Source: Dorea longicatena (lineage in GTDB: Bacteria; Bacillota; Clostridia; Lachnospirales; Lachnospiraceae). Taken from it: DNA of 64,000 nt. The notes under the pieces are model-generated. The model saw only the letters and a list, made by a program, of their open reading frames with translations. It was not told the DNA's origin and ran no database searches. The DNA is taken from contig NZ_CP100126.1 in the NCBI RefSeq assembly GCF_024168045.1, forward strand, positions 17,501 through 81,500. Direction: 5' to 3'. Shown here one piece after another: positions 53,289 to 62,241 of this stretch. Position numbers and translations under genes: made by a program. Within the stretch, counting starts at the first letter, position 1. Every line of letters begins with the position of its first letter.

Positions 53289-54501
53289 TTATCGGAAATT
53301 GAAATTCAGTATCCTCCTGCAGACAGTGCTGGTTACAGCACTTACCGTTTTGGTAGGAGGGGTACTGCTCAAATTTGTGATCGATGGAATTTATAATGAC
53401 AGTTTTGCCAGGTTTTTTGTAGATGCTCTGGTGTTTCTGAATGTAAATGAAAAGACGGCGATCCACCTCTATTGGAAACTGGTCGGAGATAACAAGACAT
53501 TCTATATGATCGTTGGTTATCTGATTCTTTTTGCGCTTTTCTTTTATGTGGCACTTTCCCAGATGACTAAATATCTGGATCAGATCGATCACGGAATTGA
53601 AAATATCATCTCGGAATCGACAGATCCCATCCACCTGATCACAGAATTAAAGCCTATCGAGATCCGGTTAAATGAGATCAAAGCGACATTGAAACGGCAG
53701 GAGCTGGAAGCAACGGAAGGTGAAAAGAAGAAAAATGACCTGGTACTTTTTCTGGCACATGATCTGAAGACACCTCTGACTTCCATTGTGGCATATCTTA
53801 CGATGCTGGAAGATCATCCGGACATGCCGGAAGAAGAACGAGAAGCATATACACATATTGCCCTGGAAAAATCCATCCGGCTGGGTGAACTGATCAACGA
53901 ATTCTTTGACATCACCAGATATAATCTTCAGAACATTGAATTGGAACCGGTAGAGATTGATCTCACGATGATGCTGGAACAGCTGGCAGACGAGCTGTAC
54001 GGAGTTCTGCAGGAGAAGAAACTGACCTGTGAAGTGGATGTAGAAGAAGATCTGATGATCTATGGAGATCCGGACAAGCTCGCAAGAGTATTTGATAATA
54101 TCTTAAGAAACGCAATTGCTTACTGCTATGCAAATACGGAGATCCGGATTGAAGCAAAGATAAAGGACGGGGATATCGAGATCACATTTACCAATGCAGG
54201 AGATAAGATTCCGGGTGATATGCTTCAGACAATATTCGAAAAATTCTACCGTGTGGATGGTTCCAGATCAACGGGAACCGGCGGCGCAGGTCTCGGACTT
54301 GCAATCGCCAAACAGATTGTGGAGCTGCACGGGGGCAGAATTCTGGCAAAAAGTGATGACAATCAGACGCAGTTTGTCGTGACATTGCCATCGAAGGAAA
54401 AGACAGAACAGAAAGAAGGAAGCAAGGATGAAGTTCATACACATCGCAGACTTGCATTTAGGGGCAAAACCGGACGCGGGAAACGCCTACAGTCAAAATA
54501 G
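53278..54501 (+). CDS. sensor histidine kinase (VanS-like)
   Basis: A 407-aa kinase with two spans (near residues 10-30 and 80-100) bracketing a short outside loop, HAMP-like linker, HisKA with FLAHDLKTPLTSI (His161), and HATPase_c with NNI/NAIAYCY and GGAGLGLAIAKQI. The start is a TTG at 53278 inside the regulator gene; no ATG in frame fits. Its 3' end overlaps the phosphoesterase gene by 74 nt, longer than normal. Confidence 0.88.
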   Translation: MKNNYRKLKFSILLQTVLVTALTVLVGGVLLKFVIDGIYNDSFARFFVDALVFLNVNEKTAIHLYWKLVGDNKTFYMIVGYLILFALFFYVALSQMTKYLDQIDHGIENIISESTDPIHLITELKPIEIRLNEIKATLKRQELEATEGEKKKNDLVLFLAHDLKTPLTSIVAYLTMLEDHPDMPEEEREAYTHIALEKSIRLGELINEFFDITRYNLQNIELEPVEIDLTMMLEQLADELYGVLQEKKLTCEVDVEEDLMIYGDPDKLARVFDNILRNAIAYCYANTEIRIEAKIKDGDIEITFTNAGDKIPGDMLQTIFEKFYRVDGSRSTGTGGAGLGLAIAKQIVELHGGRILAKSDDNQTQFVVTLPSKEKTEQKEGSKDEVHTHRRLAFRGKTGRGKRLQSK

Positions 54502-55483
54502 AGAACAGGAACTCTGGGACAGCTTTCGGGATATCATAACAATCTGTAACCAGAAGAAGACAGATCTGTTGCTGATTGCCGGAGATCTGTTTCACAGACA
54601 ACCCCTGTTAAGAGAATTAAAAGAAATGAATTCCATACTGGAGATGCTGGAACATACGGAGGTGGTCATGATTGCCGGCAATCATGACTATATTAAGAAA
54701 AATTCTTATTACAGGACATTTTCCTGGGCACCGCATGTGCATATGATCTGTTCGCAGGAGATCGATTGTGTGGAACTTGACCGGATCCAGACGGCAGTCT
54801 ATGGATGCAGTTATCATTCCAGAGAAATCCATGATCCGGTCTATGATCATGCAGTCCCGGAAAGACGGCAGAAATATGAGATATTGCTTGCACACGGCGG
54901 TGATGAGAAACACATTCCGATCAAGAGCAATCAGATTATAACACTTGGCTATGATTATGTGGCATTCGGTCATATTCATAAACCACAGCTGTTGGTGGAA
55001 AACAGGATGGCGTATGCCGGTTCGCTGGAACCGACGGATACAGGAGATATCGGGAGGCATGGCTATATAGAGGGAAGAATTACCGGAAAAGGCTGTCAGA
55101 TCCGGTTTGTACCACATGCGTTGCGGGAATACAGAAACTGCGAGGTAAAGGTGGATAAATTTGTAACCGGTCATGTACTGAGGCAGAAAATTACAGATAT
55201 GATAGCAGAGCAGGGAATGCAGCATATGTATAAGATCACATTAACCGGATATCGTGATCCGGATATCTGGTATGAGTTGGATTATATGGATCCTTATGGT
55301 AATGTAGTGGAGATTACGGATCATACAAAGCCGGCGTATGATTTTACAAAATTAAAAAATGAAAATAAAGGAAATATTCTTGGGCAATACATTGAAAGCC
55401 TGGAGGGGTATCCGGCAGACAGCCTGGAGTATCAGGCGCTCTGTGAGGGAGTACGGGCGTTGATGGAGACAAGAAGAGGCTAG
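54428..55483 (+). CDS. SbcD/Mre11-like metallophosphoesterase (YhaO type)
   Basis: A 351-aa nuclease subunit with calcineurin-type motifs ADLHLG (residues 7-12), GDLFHRQ, AGNHDYI and GHIHKPQ. With the following ATPase it forms an SbcCD-like pair that opens hairpins and trims DNA ends. AAGGAAG lies upstream. It is the third gene of a regulator-kinase-SbcD-SbcC operon. Confidence 0.9.
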   Translation: MKFIHIADLHLGAKPDAGNAYSQNREQELWDSFRDIITICNQKKTDLLLIAGDLFHRQPLLRELKEMNSILEMLEHTEVVMIAGNHDYIKKNSYYRTFSWAPHVHMICSQEIDCVELDRIQTAVYGCSYHSREIHDPVYDHAVPERRQKYEILLAHGGDEKHIPIKSNQIITLGYDYVAFGHIHKPQLLVENRMAYAGSLEPTDTGDIGRHGYIEGRITGKGCQIRFVPHALREYRNCEVKVDKFVTGHVLRQKITDMIAEQGMQHMYKITLTGYRDPDIWYELDYMDPYGNVVEITDHTKPAYDFTKLKNENKGNILGQYIESLEGYPADSLEYQALCEGVRALMETRRG

Positions 55484-55492
55484 AACCGAAAA

Positions 55493-57061
55493 ATGCAGAT
55501 TAATGAATTATTGTTAAAAAACTTTGGAAAATTTCATGACCGGCAGATCAATCTGGAAGAAGGGATCAATCTGATCCATGGGGAAAATGAATCGGGAAAA
55601 TCTACGATCCATACCTTTATCAAAGGGATGCTCTTCGGAATCGAACGGGGAAGAGGCAGAGCGGCGCAGAATGATACATTCAGCATCTATGAACCGTGGG
55701 ACAATCCTAATTATTATTCCGGAACACTGAAATTTGCAAGCGGAGGGAAACATTTCCGTATTGAAAGAAATTTTGATAAATATTCCAAAAAGGCAGAGCT
55801 TGTCTGTATAGAGGATGGAGAGGTCCTTTCTGTAGAGGACGGGGATCTGCGGATGCTGCTTGGAGAGATGAATGTTGACCGTTATGAGAATACGGTTTCC
55901 ATGAGCCAGAGAAATGCACAGATGGGCGAAAGTATGGCGATGGAATTGAAAAATTACGCGACAAATTATTATACTTCAGGCAATGGAGAGATCGATCTGA
56001 ATGGGGCGTTGGAACAGCTGAAAGGCAGGAAGAAGGTTCTGGAAAATGAGATTCGCATGGAGATGTCCAGAAAGCAGCAGAAGCGTGAAAAACTGGAACA
56101 GGAAGTCTCGTTTATCTGGCGTGATGTTCATCATCTGGAGGAGGAACTCGACCGGGTGGAGGAAGAACTGGAGTACAGAGCCGGAAAAGAGGAAGAAAAA
56201 CGGAAGGAACGGCAGCTGGAAGGAGAACATGGAAAAGGTGTCATGGATGAGATACGTCCGGAAAAATGGAGGATCCATCCGATGGAGATACTGATATTCG
56301 CACTGGTTATCGTGACTGCAGTGCTCATACTTTCGAGACCATGGAATTATCTGGTGGCGATTGTACTGTTCCTTGCATTTGGCCTGTATGTATGGAACCG
56401 GATGAAAGTCGGAAAGAAACAGGTAAAGACGGAACCGGAGATCATTTTGGAAGAGATCACGCAGGAAGAAGAAAAGGTTCCGATCGAGAAGTTACGGTGG
56501 GAAAAGGCCCATATTACAGAAGAACTGAAAGAAAAAACAATTCAGTATGATAATCTTGGAGAGCAGCTGGCAGAATTGGATGAGATCAATGAACAATCCC
56601 GAGAATACGAAATGAAACGCCAGGCAGTTCAGATGGCAGCAGAGCATCTGGAGCAGCTGTCAGGAGCAATGCGCGGATATTTGAAAAGAGATCTGAATGA
56701 GAAGGCTTCTGCGATCATCCGTGAGATCACCGGGGGAAAATATACAAAGCTCGTCACAGATGAAAAACTTCATGTATCGCTTGTGACAGACGAAAAACTG
56801 GTGGAGATTGAACAGGTAAGCCGGGGAACAGTAGAACAGATCTATCTGGCATTGCGTATGGCGGTCGGAGAACTGTTGTGCGAAGAAGAGATGCCAGTGA
56901 TTCTGGATGATGTGTTCGCATATTACGATGAAGAGAGAATGCTGCAGACACTTAAGTGGCTGAAAGCACATAAGAAACAGGTATTGTTGTTTACCTGTCA
57001 GAAGAGAGAAGAACAGGTGATGAAGGAAGCGGGAATTGCTTATCATAAAATAGAACTATAA
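55493..57061 (+). CDS. SbcC/YhaN-like ATPase with internal membrane hairpin
   Basis: A 522-aa ATPase with Walker A GENESGKST (near 31-39), DRYENTVSMSQRN in the head, and Walker B PVILDDVFAYYD near the end, separated by a coiled-coil (180-250). Unlike canonical SbcC the coil is interrupted by two hydrophobic segments near residues 265-300 (ILIFALVIVTAVLIL and YLVAIVLFLAFGLYVW), as in B. subtilis YhaN. This would tie the complex to the membrane. It lies 9 nt behind the SbcD-like gene. Confidence 0.87.
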   Translation: MQINELLLKNFGKFHDRQINLEEGINLIHGENESGKSTIHTFIKGMLFGIERGRGRAAQNDTFSIYEPWDNPNYYSGTLKFASGGKHFRIERNFDKYSKKAELVCIEDGEVLSVEDGDLRMLLGEMNVDRYENTVSMSQRNAQMGESMAMELKNYATNYYTSGNGEIDLNGALEQLKGRKKVLENEIRMEMSRKQQKREKLEQEVSFIWRDVHHLEEELDRVEEELEYRAGKEEEKRKERQLEGEHGKGVMDEIRPEKWRIHPMEILIFALVIVTAVLILSRPWNYLVAIVLFLAFGLYVWNRMKVGKKQVKTEPEIILEEITQEEEKVPIEKLRWEKAHITEELKEKTIQYDNLGEQLAELDEINEQSREYEMKRQAVQMAAEHLEQLSGAMRGYLKRDLNEKASAIIREITGGKYTKLVTDEKLHVSLVTDEKLVEIEQVSRGTVEQIYLALRMAVGELLCEEEMPVILDDVFAYYDEERMLQTLKWLKAHKKQVLLFTCQKREEQVMKEAGIAYHKIEL

Positions 57062-57089
57062 CGTGTTGAATTGAAGTAAGATAGAAAAT

Positions 57090-57125
57090 AAAAATGCTGC
57101 CGGGAATTTCCAGGCAGCATTTTTA
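57090..57125. terminator. bidirectional terminator
   Basis: AAAAATGCTGCC with GGCAGCATTTTT and a 12-nt loop, between the convergent sbcC-like and prs genes. Confidence 0.85.
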
Positions 57126-57130
57126 GTTTC

Positions 57131-58318
57131 TTAAACTTCTTCGCCGTTTTTATATTTAGTAACAACATTCTGAATTCTTTCAATCGGATTCAGGATGCTG
57201 CTGATAGAACCGTCATGGTTCAGTGTATCAATAACAAGTGCGATATATTTGCTCATGTCACAGTTGATATAATATGGACGTTCCAGAAGTTCCGGTGTCT
57301 GATAGATTAAGTTGGTAGTCAGAACAGCATCCAGGATACCTTCTTCATATGCCTGGTCAAATTTCTCCAGTCCGTTTGTGAACAGACCGAATGTAGCGGC
57401 ACAGAAGATACGTTTTGCCTTGCGCTGTTTTAACTGGCGGGCAACATCTAACATACTGTCACCGGAAGAAATCATATCATCCAGAATGATTACATCTTTT
57501 CCTTCTACGGACGATCCGAGGAACTCATGGGCAACGATTGGGTTACGTCCGTCTACCACACGCGAGAAGTCACGACGTTTGTAGAACATACCCATATCAA
57601 GATTAAGTACGTTGGCAAGATAGATTGCACGTCCTGTAGCACCTTCATCCGGGCTGATCGCCATCATGTGTTCGCTGTCGATCTGAAGGTCTTTGAATGT
57701 ACGGAGAAGACCTTTGATGAACTGGTAAGTCGGACGGATTGTCTCGAATCCATTTAATGGAATCGCATTCTGTACACGAGGGTCGTGTGCATCAAAAGTA
57801 ATAATGTTGTCAACACCCATGCGGACAAGCTCCTGAAGAGCAAGTGCACAGTCCAGAGATTCACGGCTGCCTCTCTTGTGCTGACGGCTTTCATATAAGA
57901 ATGGCATAATGACGTTGATACGACGTCCTTTTCCACCTACTGCAGCAATAATACGTTTCAAGTTCTGAAAATGATCGTCAGGGGACATATGATTTACATT
58001 TCCTGTCAGTGAATATGTCAGGCTATAGTTACATACATCGACCATAAGATAAAGGTCTTTACCACGAACAGATTCGTTGATGATACCCTTGGCTTCACCA
58101 GAACCAAAACGTGGAACTTTTGCATCAATTAAGTATGTGTCTTTCTCATAGCCTGTGAAAGCAACATCGTTCTTATGAACATGTCCATCTTCTTTTCTCC
58201 ATTTTACGAGATAGTCATTAACCTTTGCTCCCATCTCTGTACAACCGTCAAGAGCGATCAGTCCAAGTGCTCCTACCGGTATATTCTCAAGATTACGATC
58301 GTTACGGCGTAACATCAT
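57131..58318 (-). CDS. prs: ribose-phosphate pyrophosphokinase (PRPP synthetase)
   Basis: A 395-aa enzyme forming PRPP from ribose 5-phosphate and ATP. The PRPP-binding motif is VIILDDMISSGDSM; a catalytic-flap-like SRVVDGRN segment and FDAHDPRVQNA (metal His) are present. It is about 80 residues longer than the usual 315, a variant I believe is common in Lachnospiraceae. ATG at 58318 or 58315 (GGGAGG upstream) overlaps the end of the helicase-loader gene by 17 nt. Confidence 0.9.
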   Translation of the reverse strand: MMLRRNDRNLENIPVGALGLIALDGCTEMGAKVNDYLVKWRKEDGHVHKNDVAFTGYEKDTYLIDAKVPRFGSGEAKGIINESVRGKDLYLMVDVCNYSLTYSLTGNVNHMSPDDHFQNLKRIIAAVGGKGRRINVIMPFLYESRQHKRGSRESLDCALALQELVRMGVDNIITFDAHDPRVQNAIPLNGFETIRPTYQFIKGLLRTFKDLQIDSEHMMAISPDEGATGRAIYLANVLNLDMGMFYKRRDFSRVVDGRNPIVAHEFLGSSVEGKDVIILDDMISSGDSMLDVARQLKQRKAKRIFCAATFGLFTNGLEKFDQAYEEGILDAVLTTNLIYQTPELLERPYYINCDMSKYIALVIDTLNHDGSISSILNPIERIQNVVTKYKNGEEV

Positions 58319-59315
58319 TAGTACCTCCCAGGTTTAATAATTTTTTTTGGATACGGATATCATCACCGGTAATACGCAGAATGGTGTAATTACTGCTGAT
58401 GCGTGAAAATGTCCGTTCCGAGTAAATAGTTTTTATATCATCCAATGCAAGGTTGGTAGATATTATGGTTGATTTCTGTCTCAATATACGTTCATTCAGA
58501 CAAATGAACAGCTGGGATACAGTGAATGAATTCGGCAGTTCTGTTCCCAGATCATCAATGATCAGTAAGTCACAGTCGTAGATATGTTCGAATACATCAG
58601 AATCCTTGTTCTGCCGTTTCCCAAATGTGTTCTCTGCAAGGATATCAAAAAGTCCGGCTGCTGTAAAGTAGATAACGGAATAAGCTGAATCCATTAACTC
58701 CTTTGCAATGCAGTGGGAAAGAAAAGTCTTTCCCACACCGGTGTCTCCATACAATAGTATGTTATGAAATTCTTCAGAGAATGTATCTACGAAGTTGTGA
58801 CAGACATTTAATGCGGTTTCCATGGATTCCAGAGAAGACCGTCCGGTAAGAGGATCGATATGATTTCTGGAATAATAGGTCAGAGAACAGGTTGAAAAGT
58901 TCTCTTTGTCAAGGATATCTTTGAGATTGGATTGTGTGTATAAATAGTCTACAATCGCTTTTTTGAAACAGTGACATTTGTGTGTGCCAATATAACCGGT
59001 ATCCTTACAGTCGGGACACTGGTAATGCATTTCCAGATAATTGGCGGGCAGACCGTGTGATTTTAACAGTGCAGGTTTTTGGGCAGAGAGTTCTTCAATC
59101 TCTGACTTTAATGAAGATAAAGCAGTCTGGTCTCCGTCCAAAAGCAGCCTTGCCTTTTTTACACTTAAAGAAGAGATGGAATGATCCATTTCCTCCAATT
59201 CAGGAATGAGAGCGTATGCCTTCTCATAGCGTTTTCTGAGCTGAAATTCATTATCCAGTTGTTTTTGTTCATAAGTACGCATTAAGTGATCGTACTGAGA
59301 ATTGGAAAGTGCCAT
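58302..59315 (-). CDS. DnaC/DnaI-type helicase loader ATPase
   Basis: A 337-aa AAA+ protein. A zinc-knuckle (CPDCKDTGYIGTHKCHC near residues 100-116) precedes the ATPase core with Walker A GDTGVGKT and Walker B LLIIDDLG. The N-terminal helical region with Zn site matches DnaI, which loads replicative helicase. It follows dnaD and overlaps prs, so replication loading and PRPP supply share an operon. Confidence 0.9.
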   Translation of the reverse strand: MALSNSQYDHLMRTYEQKQLDNEFQLRKRYEKAYALIPELEEMDHSISSLSVKKARLLLDGDQTALSSLKSEIEELSAQKPALLKSHGLPANYLEMHYQCPDCKDTGYIGTHKCHCFKKAIVDYLYTQSNLKDILDKENFSTCSLTYYSRNHIDPLTGRSSLESMETALNVCHNFVDTFSEEFHNILLYGDTGVGKTFLSHCIAKELMDSAYSVIYFTAAGLFDILAENTFGKRQNKDSDVFEHIYDCDLLIIDDLGTELPNSFTVSQLFICLNERILRQKSTIISTNLALDDIKTIYSERTFSRISSNYTILRITGDDIRIQKKLLNLGGTNDVTP

Positions 59316-59407
59316 GTAATGGAAACTCCTTCATACCTAAGTATGCAAGAAAAACTGTCAGTGACAGGCTCTCTTGCATTCATATAATAAAATCTGATAT
59401 GTATAAT

Positions 59408-60493
59408 TTATTGCTGAACCAGGCGGCGTTCCAGATCGTTCATATCATAGGAACGGCCATCGAAGTTATTGAACTTATTATTCTGGCTGCTTACAGGCTT
59501 CTGAGCCTGCTGTTGTCTCTTGCGTTCTTTTGCCAGTTCTTTTGCACGTTCTTTCTCTTTGCGGTAGTCAGCATCAACCGCATCGATATCTTTCAACTGA
59601 CGGACGTTCTTGTCCTTCCAGCGCTTCAGAATGGAATCGGTGTAATCAAAGCTTGGCTGATGAATGGAATTCATCGTGCGGTCGCAGGCTTCAAGGATGA
59701 CCTCCAAAGCGAATCCATATTCTTCTGACCACTTGCGGATATAAGCAATCTCAGAAGCAGCAGGACCGCGTCCTTTGATACCATATGCATTCAGGACACA
59801 ATAACAATTTTTATTATAGAGAAATGAACTTGTCTTGGCAAGGTTCACAGTTGTTATGTTTTCTTCATGCCATGATAAGGCCACCTTATTAATATAATGC
59901 ATACTCTTATGACCATTCTCGACACAATATTCAATCAGATATTCAATAAGTTCAGCTGACATATTCAGTGTATCATAAAAATAAGTAATCTGGTCAATAT
60001 CAGTAGCAGAAAGTGTCTTTCCGAGGTACTGCTCTGCTACGAACAGTAATTCTTTGAACTCTGCACGTTCTTTGCGGCTGCGGTACTGTTGGATGTTCGT
60101 TGTAGACGCCAAAGCTGCAGAGTCAGAGACAGAGTCTGCAGGTATGGAAGATGTCATATAGCCGGACTGCACATCGTGTAATCCAGAAGAGGCTGCCGGT
60201 GAAGGAGCCGTGCTCTTTGGTGAGGGATCATCCGGAGTGTCATCCAGATAATCGAGCAGTCCTTCGCTTTTCCAGTATCTCAATGCACGAAGGATATCTT
60301 TCTCGGTGCATTCAAGAAGATCAGCCAGTTCGGAAACAGAAAGATATCCGGAGGAATGATTCATATGACGGAGAAGCAGGAGATATACTTTGACATACTC
60401 TCCATTCGCTCTGACCATATAATGGTCAATAAATTCATTATCCAGTACAGTTGCATTCGTCTGTACATATTTTGTGAGTTTTAATTCCTTCAT
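59408..60493 (-). CDS. dnaD: DnaD-domain replication initiation protein
   Basis: A 361-aa protein with an N-terminal winged-helix (YLSVSELADLLECTEKDILRALRYWKSEGL), a Ser/Pro/Ala-rich linker, and the C-terminal DnaD domain (residues about 200-300) ending with an YxxxIxxxW-like region (FDYTDSILKRWKDKNV). The tail is rich in K, E, Q and R. It is the standard DnaD/DnaB-like loader partner. ATG at 60493. A cluster of three DnaA boxes lies about 110-145 bp upstream. Confidence 0.9.
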   Translation of the reverse strand: MKELKLTKYVQTNATVLDNEFIDHYMVRANGEYVKVYLLLLRHMNHSSGYLSVSELADLLECTEKDILRALRYWKSEGLLDYLDDTPDDPSPKSTAPSPAASSGLHDVQSGYMTSSIPADSVSDSAALASTTNIQQYRSRKERAEFKELLFVAEQYLGKTLSATDIDQITYFYDTLNMSAELIEYLIEYCVENGHKSMHYINKVALSWHEENITTVNLAKTSSFLYNKNCYCVLNAYGIKGRGPAASEIAYIRKWSEEYGFALEVILEACDRTMNSIHQPSFDYTDSILKRWKDKNVRQLKDIDAVDADYRKEKERAKELAKERKRQQQAQKPVSSQNNKFNNFDGRSYDMNDLERRLVQQ

Positions 60494-60547
60494 AATAATT
60501 CCCCGTCCTCCCCGGAACCTTTGTATCGTTCGTTTCATTGTAGACAC

Positions 60548-60556
60548 ATTATAGCA
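60548..60556 (-). promoter_or_regulatory. extended -10 promoter of dnaD
   Basis: On the minus strand TGCTATAAT, a perfect extended -10; no good -35. The DnaA boxes lie about 50-85 bp further upstream. Confidence 0.6.
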
Positions 60557-60605
60557 CCGGGAAGCCGGGGAAAAAAGGAATTTTTGAGCCGAAATCCGAC
60601 TTTTT

Positions 60606-60637
60606 TGTGGATAAAATTGTGTGGATAATGTGGATAA
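60606..60637 (-). promoter_or_regulatory. three direct perfect DnaA boxes upstream of dnaD
   Basis: TGTGGATAA (minus-strand TTATCCACA) occurs at 60606-60614, 60620-60628 and 60629-60637. All three match the consensus exactly and have the same direction. They lie between murC and the dnaD promoter. Confidence 0.75.
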
Positions 60638-62017
60638 CTAGCGGTTAAGCAGGTTTTCCCCAATGTTTACAACGTTTCCAGCTCCCATAGTTATCAACAC
60701 ATCCCCTTTCTGGCATCTGTCCAGACAGAAAGATTCAATCTCTTCGAAGCTTGGGAAATAGTAAGCATCGCATCCTTTTTTCTTTAATTCTTCTGCGATC
60801 ATCTCAGAGGACATGCCCAGAGTATCTGTCTCACGGGCTGCATAGATGTCTGCGAGGATCACATGGTCGGCATGTGTCAGGGCATCTACGAACTCAGGGA
60901 ATAACGCTTTGGTACGTGTATAAGTATGCGGCTGGAAGATACACCAGACTTCTTTGTGCGGATATTCCTTTGCCGCTGTTAACGTAGCGTTGATCTCTGT
61001 CGGATGGTGTGCATAATCATCGATGATCGTAAATCCGTTGACTTCACCTTTGTATTCAAAACGACGGTCAGTGCCGTGGAAGGACTTCAGACCTTCTTTG
61101 ATCTTGCTGAAAGGAACTCCGAGAAGATCAGCGACTGCGATTGCAGACAATGCATTGGATACATTGTGGTCTCCGTTGACAGATAAGGAGATTCGGTCGA
61201 TAAATTCCCCGGATTTTATCAGGTCAAAGGAAGCTTCACCCTTCTTGTCGTGGAGAATGTTGGTTGCACTGTAGTCAAGGGAGCTGTCGTTGCCGTAACG
61301 GATCACACGGCAGTCAAGGTCTGCAGTGATCTCTTCCAGATCAGGAATGTTATCATTGATGACCAGGGTTCCGTCCTTCGGAAGTAATTTAGCGAAACGA
61401 TGGAAGGAATTACGGATATCAGCCAGATCCTTGAAGAAATCCAGATGATCTTCGTCAATATTCAGGATCACACCGATCTTCGGGAAGAAATGCAGGAAAC
61501 TGTTCGTGTATTCGCATGCTTCGGTAACAAAGTATTCAGAGTCGCCCACACGGATATTTCCGCCGATGGCTTTCAGGATTCCGCCTACGGAGATCGTAGG
61601 GTCCAATTCTCCGGCGAGGAGAATGTGTGAAAGCATCGAAGTTGTGGTTGTCTTTCCGTGAGTACCTGAGATTGCGATCGGCATATCATAGTTTGTCATC
61701 AACTGTCCGAGTAATTCCGCACGGGTCAGCATAGGAAGCTTCTGTCTTACTGCTTCGGCATATTCTTCGTTATCCGGATGGATAGCTGCTGTGTATACAA
61801 CTACATCAATACCGGGAATGATATTAGAAGCTTTCTGTCCGTAGAATACCTTTGCACCCATCTGCTCAAGGTGATCTGTAAGGGCAGATTCTTTATTATC
61901 GGATCCGGAAATAGTAAAGTCTTCTTTTAAAAGAATCTCTGCAAGACCGCTCATGCTGATTCCGCCGATTCCGATAAAGTGTACGTGTATAGGGGTTTCA
62001 AAATTAATTTTATACAT
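60638..62017 (-). CDS. murC: UDP-N-acetylmuramate-L-alanine ligase MurC
   Basis: A 459-aa Mur ligase adding L-Ala to UDP-MurNAc in peptidoglycan synthesis. N-terminal FIGIGGISMSGLAEIL, ATP-binding SGTHGKTTTTSM (near residues 109-120), NIDEDHLDFF, and IIDDYAHHPTEINATL in the C-terminal domain. Length is as usual. The promoter TTGGAT/17 bp/TATAAT on the minus strand lies at 62084-62112. AAGGATGG precedes the ATG. Confidence 0.96.
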   Translation of the reverse strand: MYKINFETPIHVHFIGIGGISMSGLAEILLKEDFTISGSDNKESALTDHLEQMGAKVFYGQKASNIIPGIDVVVYTAAIHPDNEEYAEAVRQKLPMLTRAELLGQLMTNYDMPIAISGTHGKTTTTSMLSHILLAGELDPTISVGGILKAIGGNIRVGDSEYFVTEACEYTNSFLHFFPKIGVILNIDEDHLDFFKDLADIRNSFHRFAKLLPKDGTLVINDNIPDLEEITADLDCRVIRYGNDSSLDYSATNILHDKKGEASFDLIKSGEFIDRISLSVNGDHNVSNALSAIAVADLLGVPFSKIKEGLKSFHGTDRRFEYKGEVNGFTIIDDYAHHPTEINATLTAAKEYPHKEVWCIFQPHTYTRTKALFPEFVDALTHADHVILADIYAARETDTLGMSSEMIAEELKKKGCDAYYFPSFEEIESFCLDRCQKGDVLITMGAGNVVNIGENLLNR

Positions 62018-62083
62018 AATATACCATCCTTTATGTTCATTTTGGTAAAAATATCATCATAAAAACTACATGTTCTTCATATT

Positions 62084-62112
62084 ATTATAAACATATATCA
62101 AAAAAAATCCAA
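62084..62112 (-). promoter_or_regulatory. promoter of murC
   Basis: Minus strand: TTGGAT (62112-62107), 17 bp, TATAAT (62089-62084). Confidence 0.65.
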
Positions 62113-62198
62113 CCCGTAAGTTTTTGTAATAATTTAACAAAAAGATTGCGGAAATGTTTGAAAAATTGTAAAAATTGTTAGCAACATGGGAGGAAGTA

Positions 62199-62207
62199 TG
62201 ATATAAT
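62199..62207 (+). promoter_or_regulatory. extended -10 promoter of glgC
   Basis: TGATATAAT, an extended -10, 34 nt before the glgC ATG. Confidence 0.6.
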
Positions 62208-62241
62208 AAAAAAAGCAAGACTACTGAGAAGGGGTGATGAC

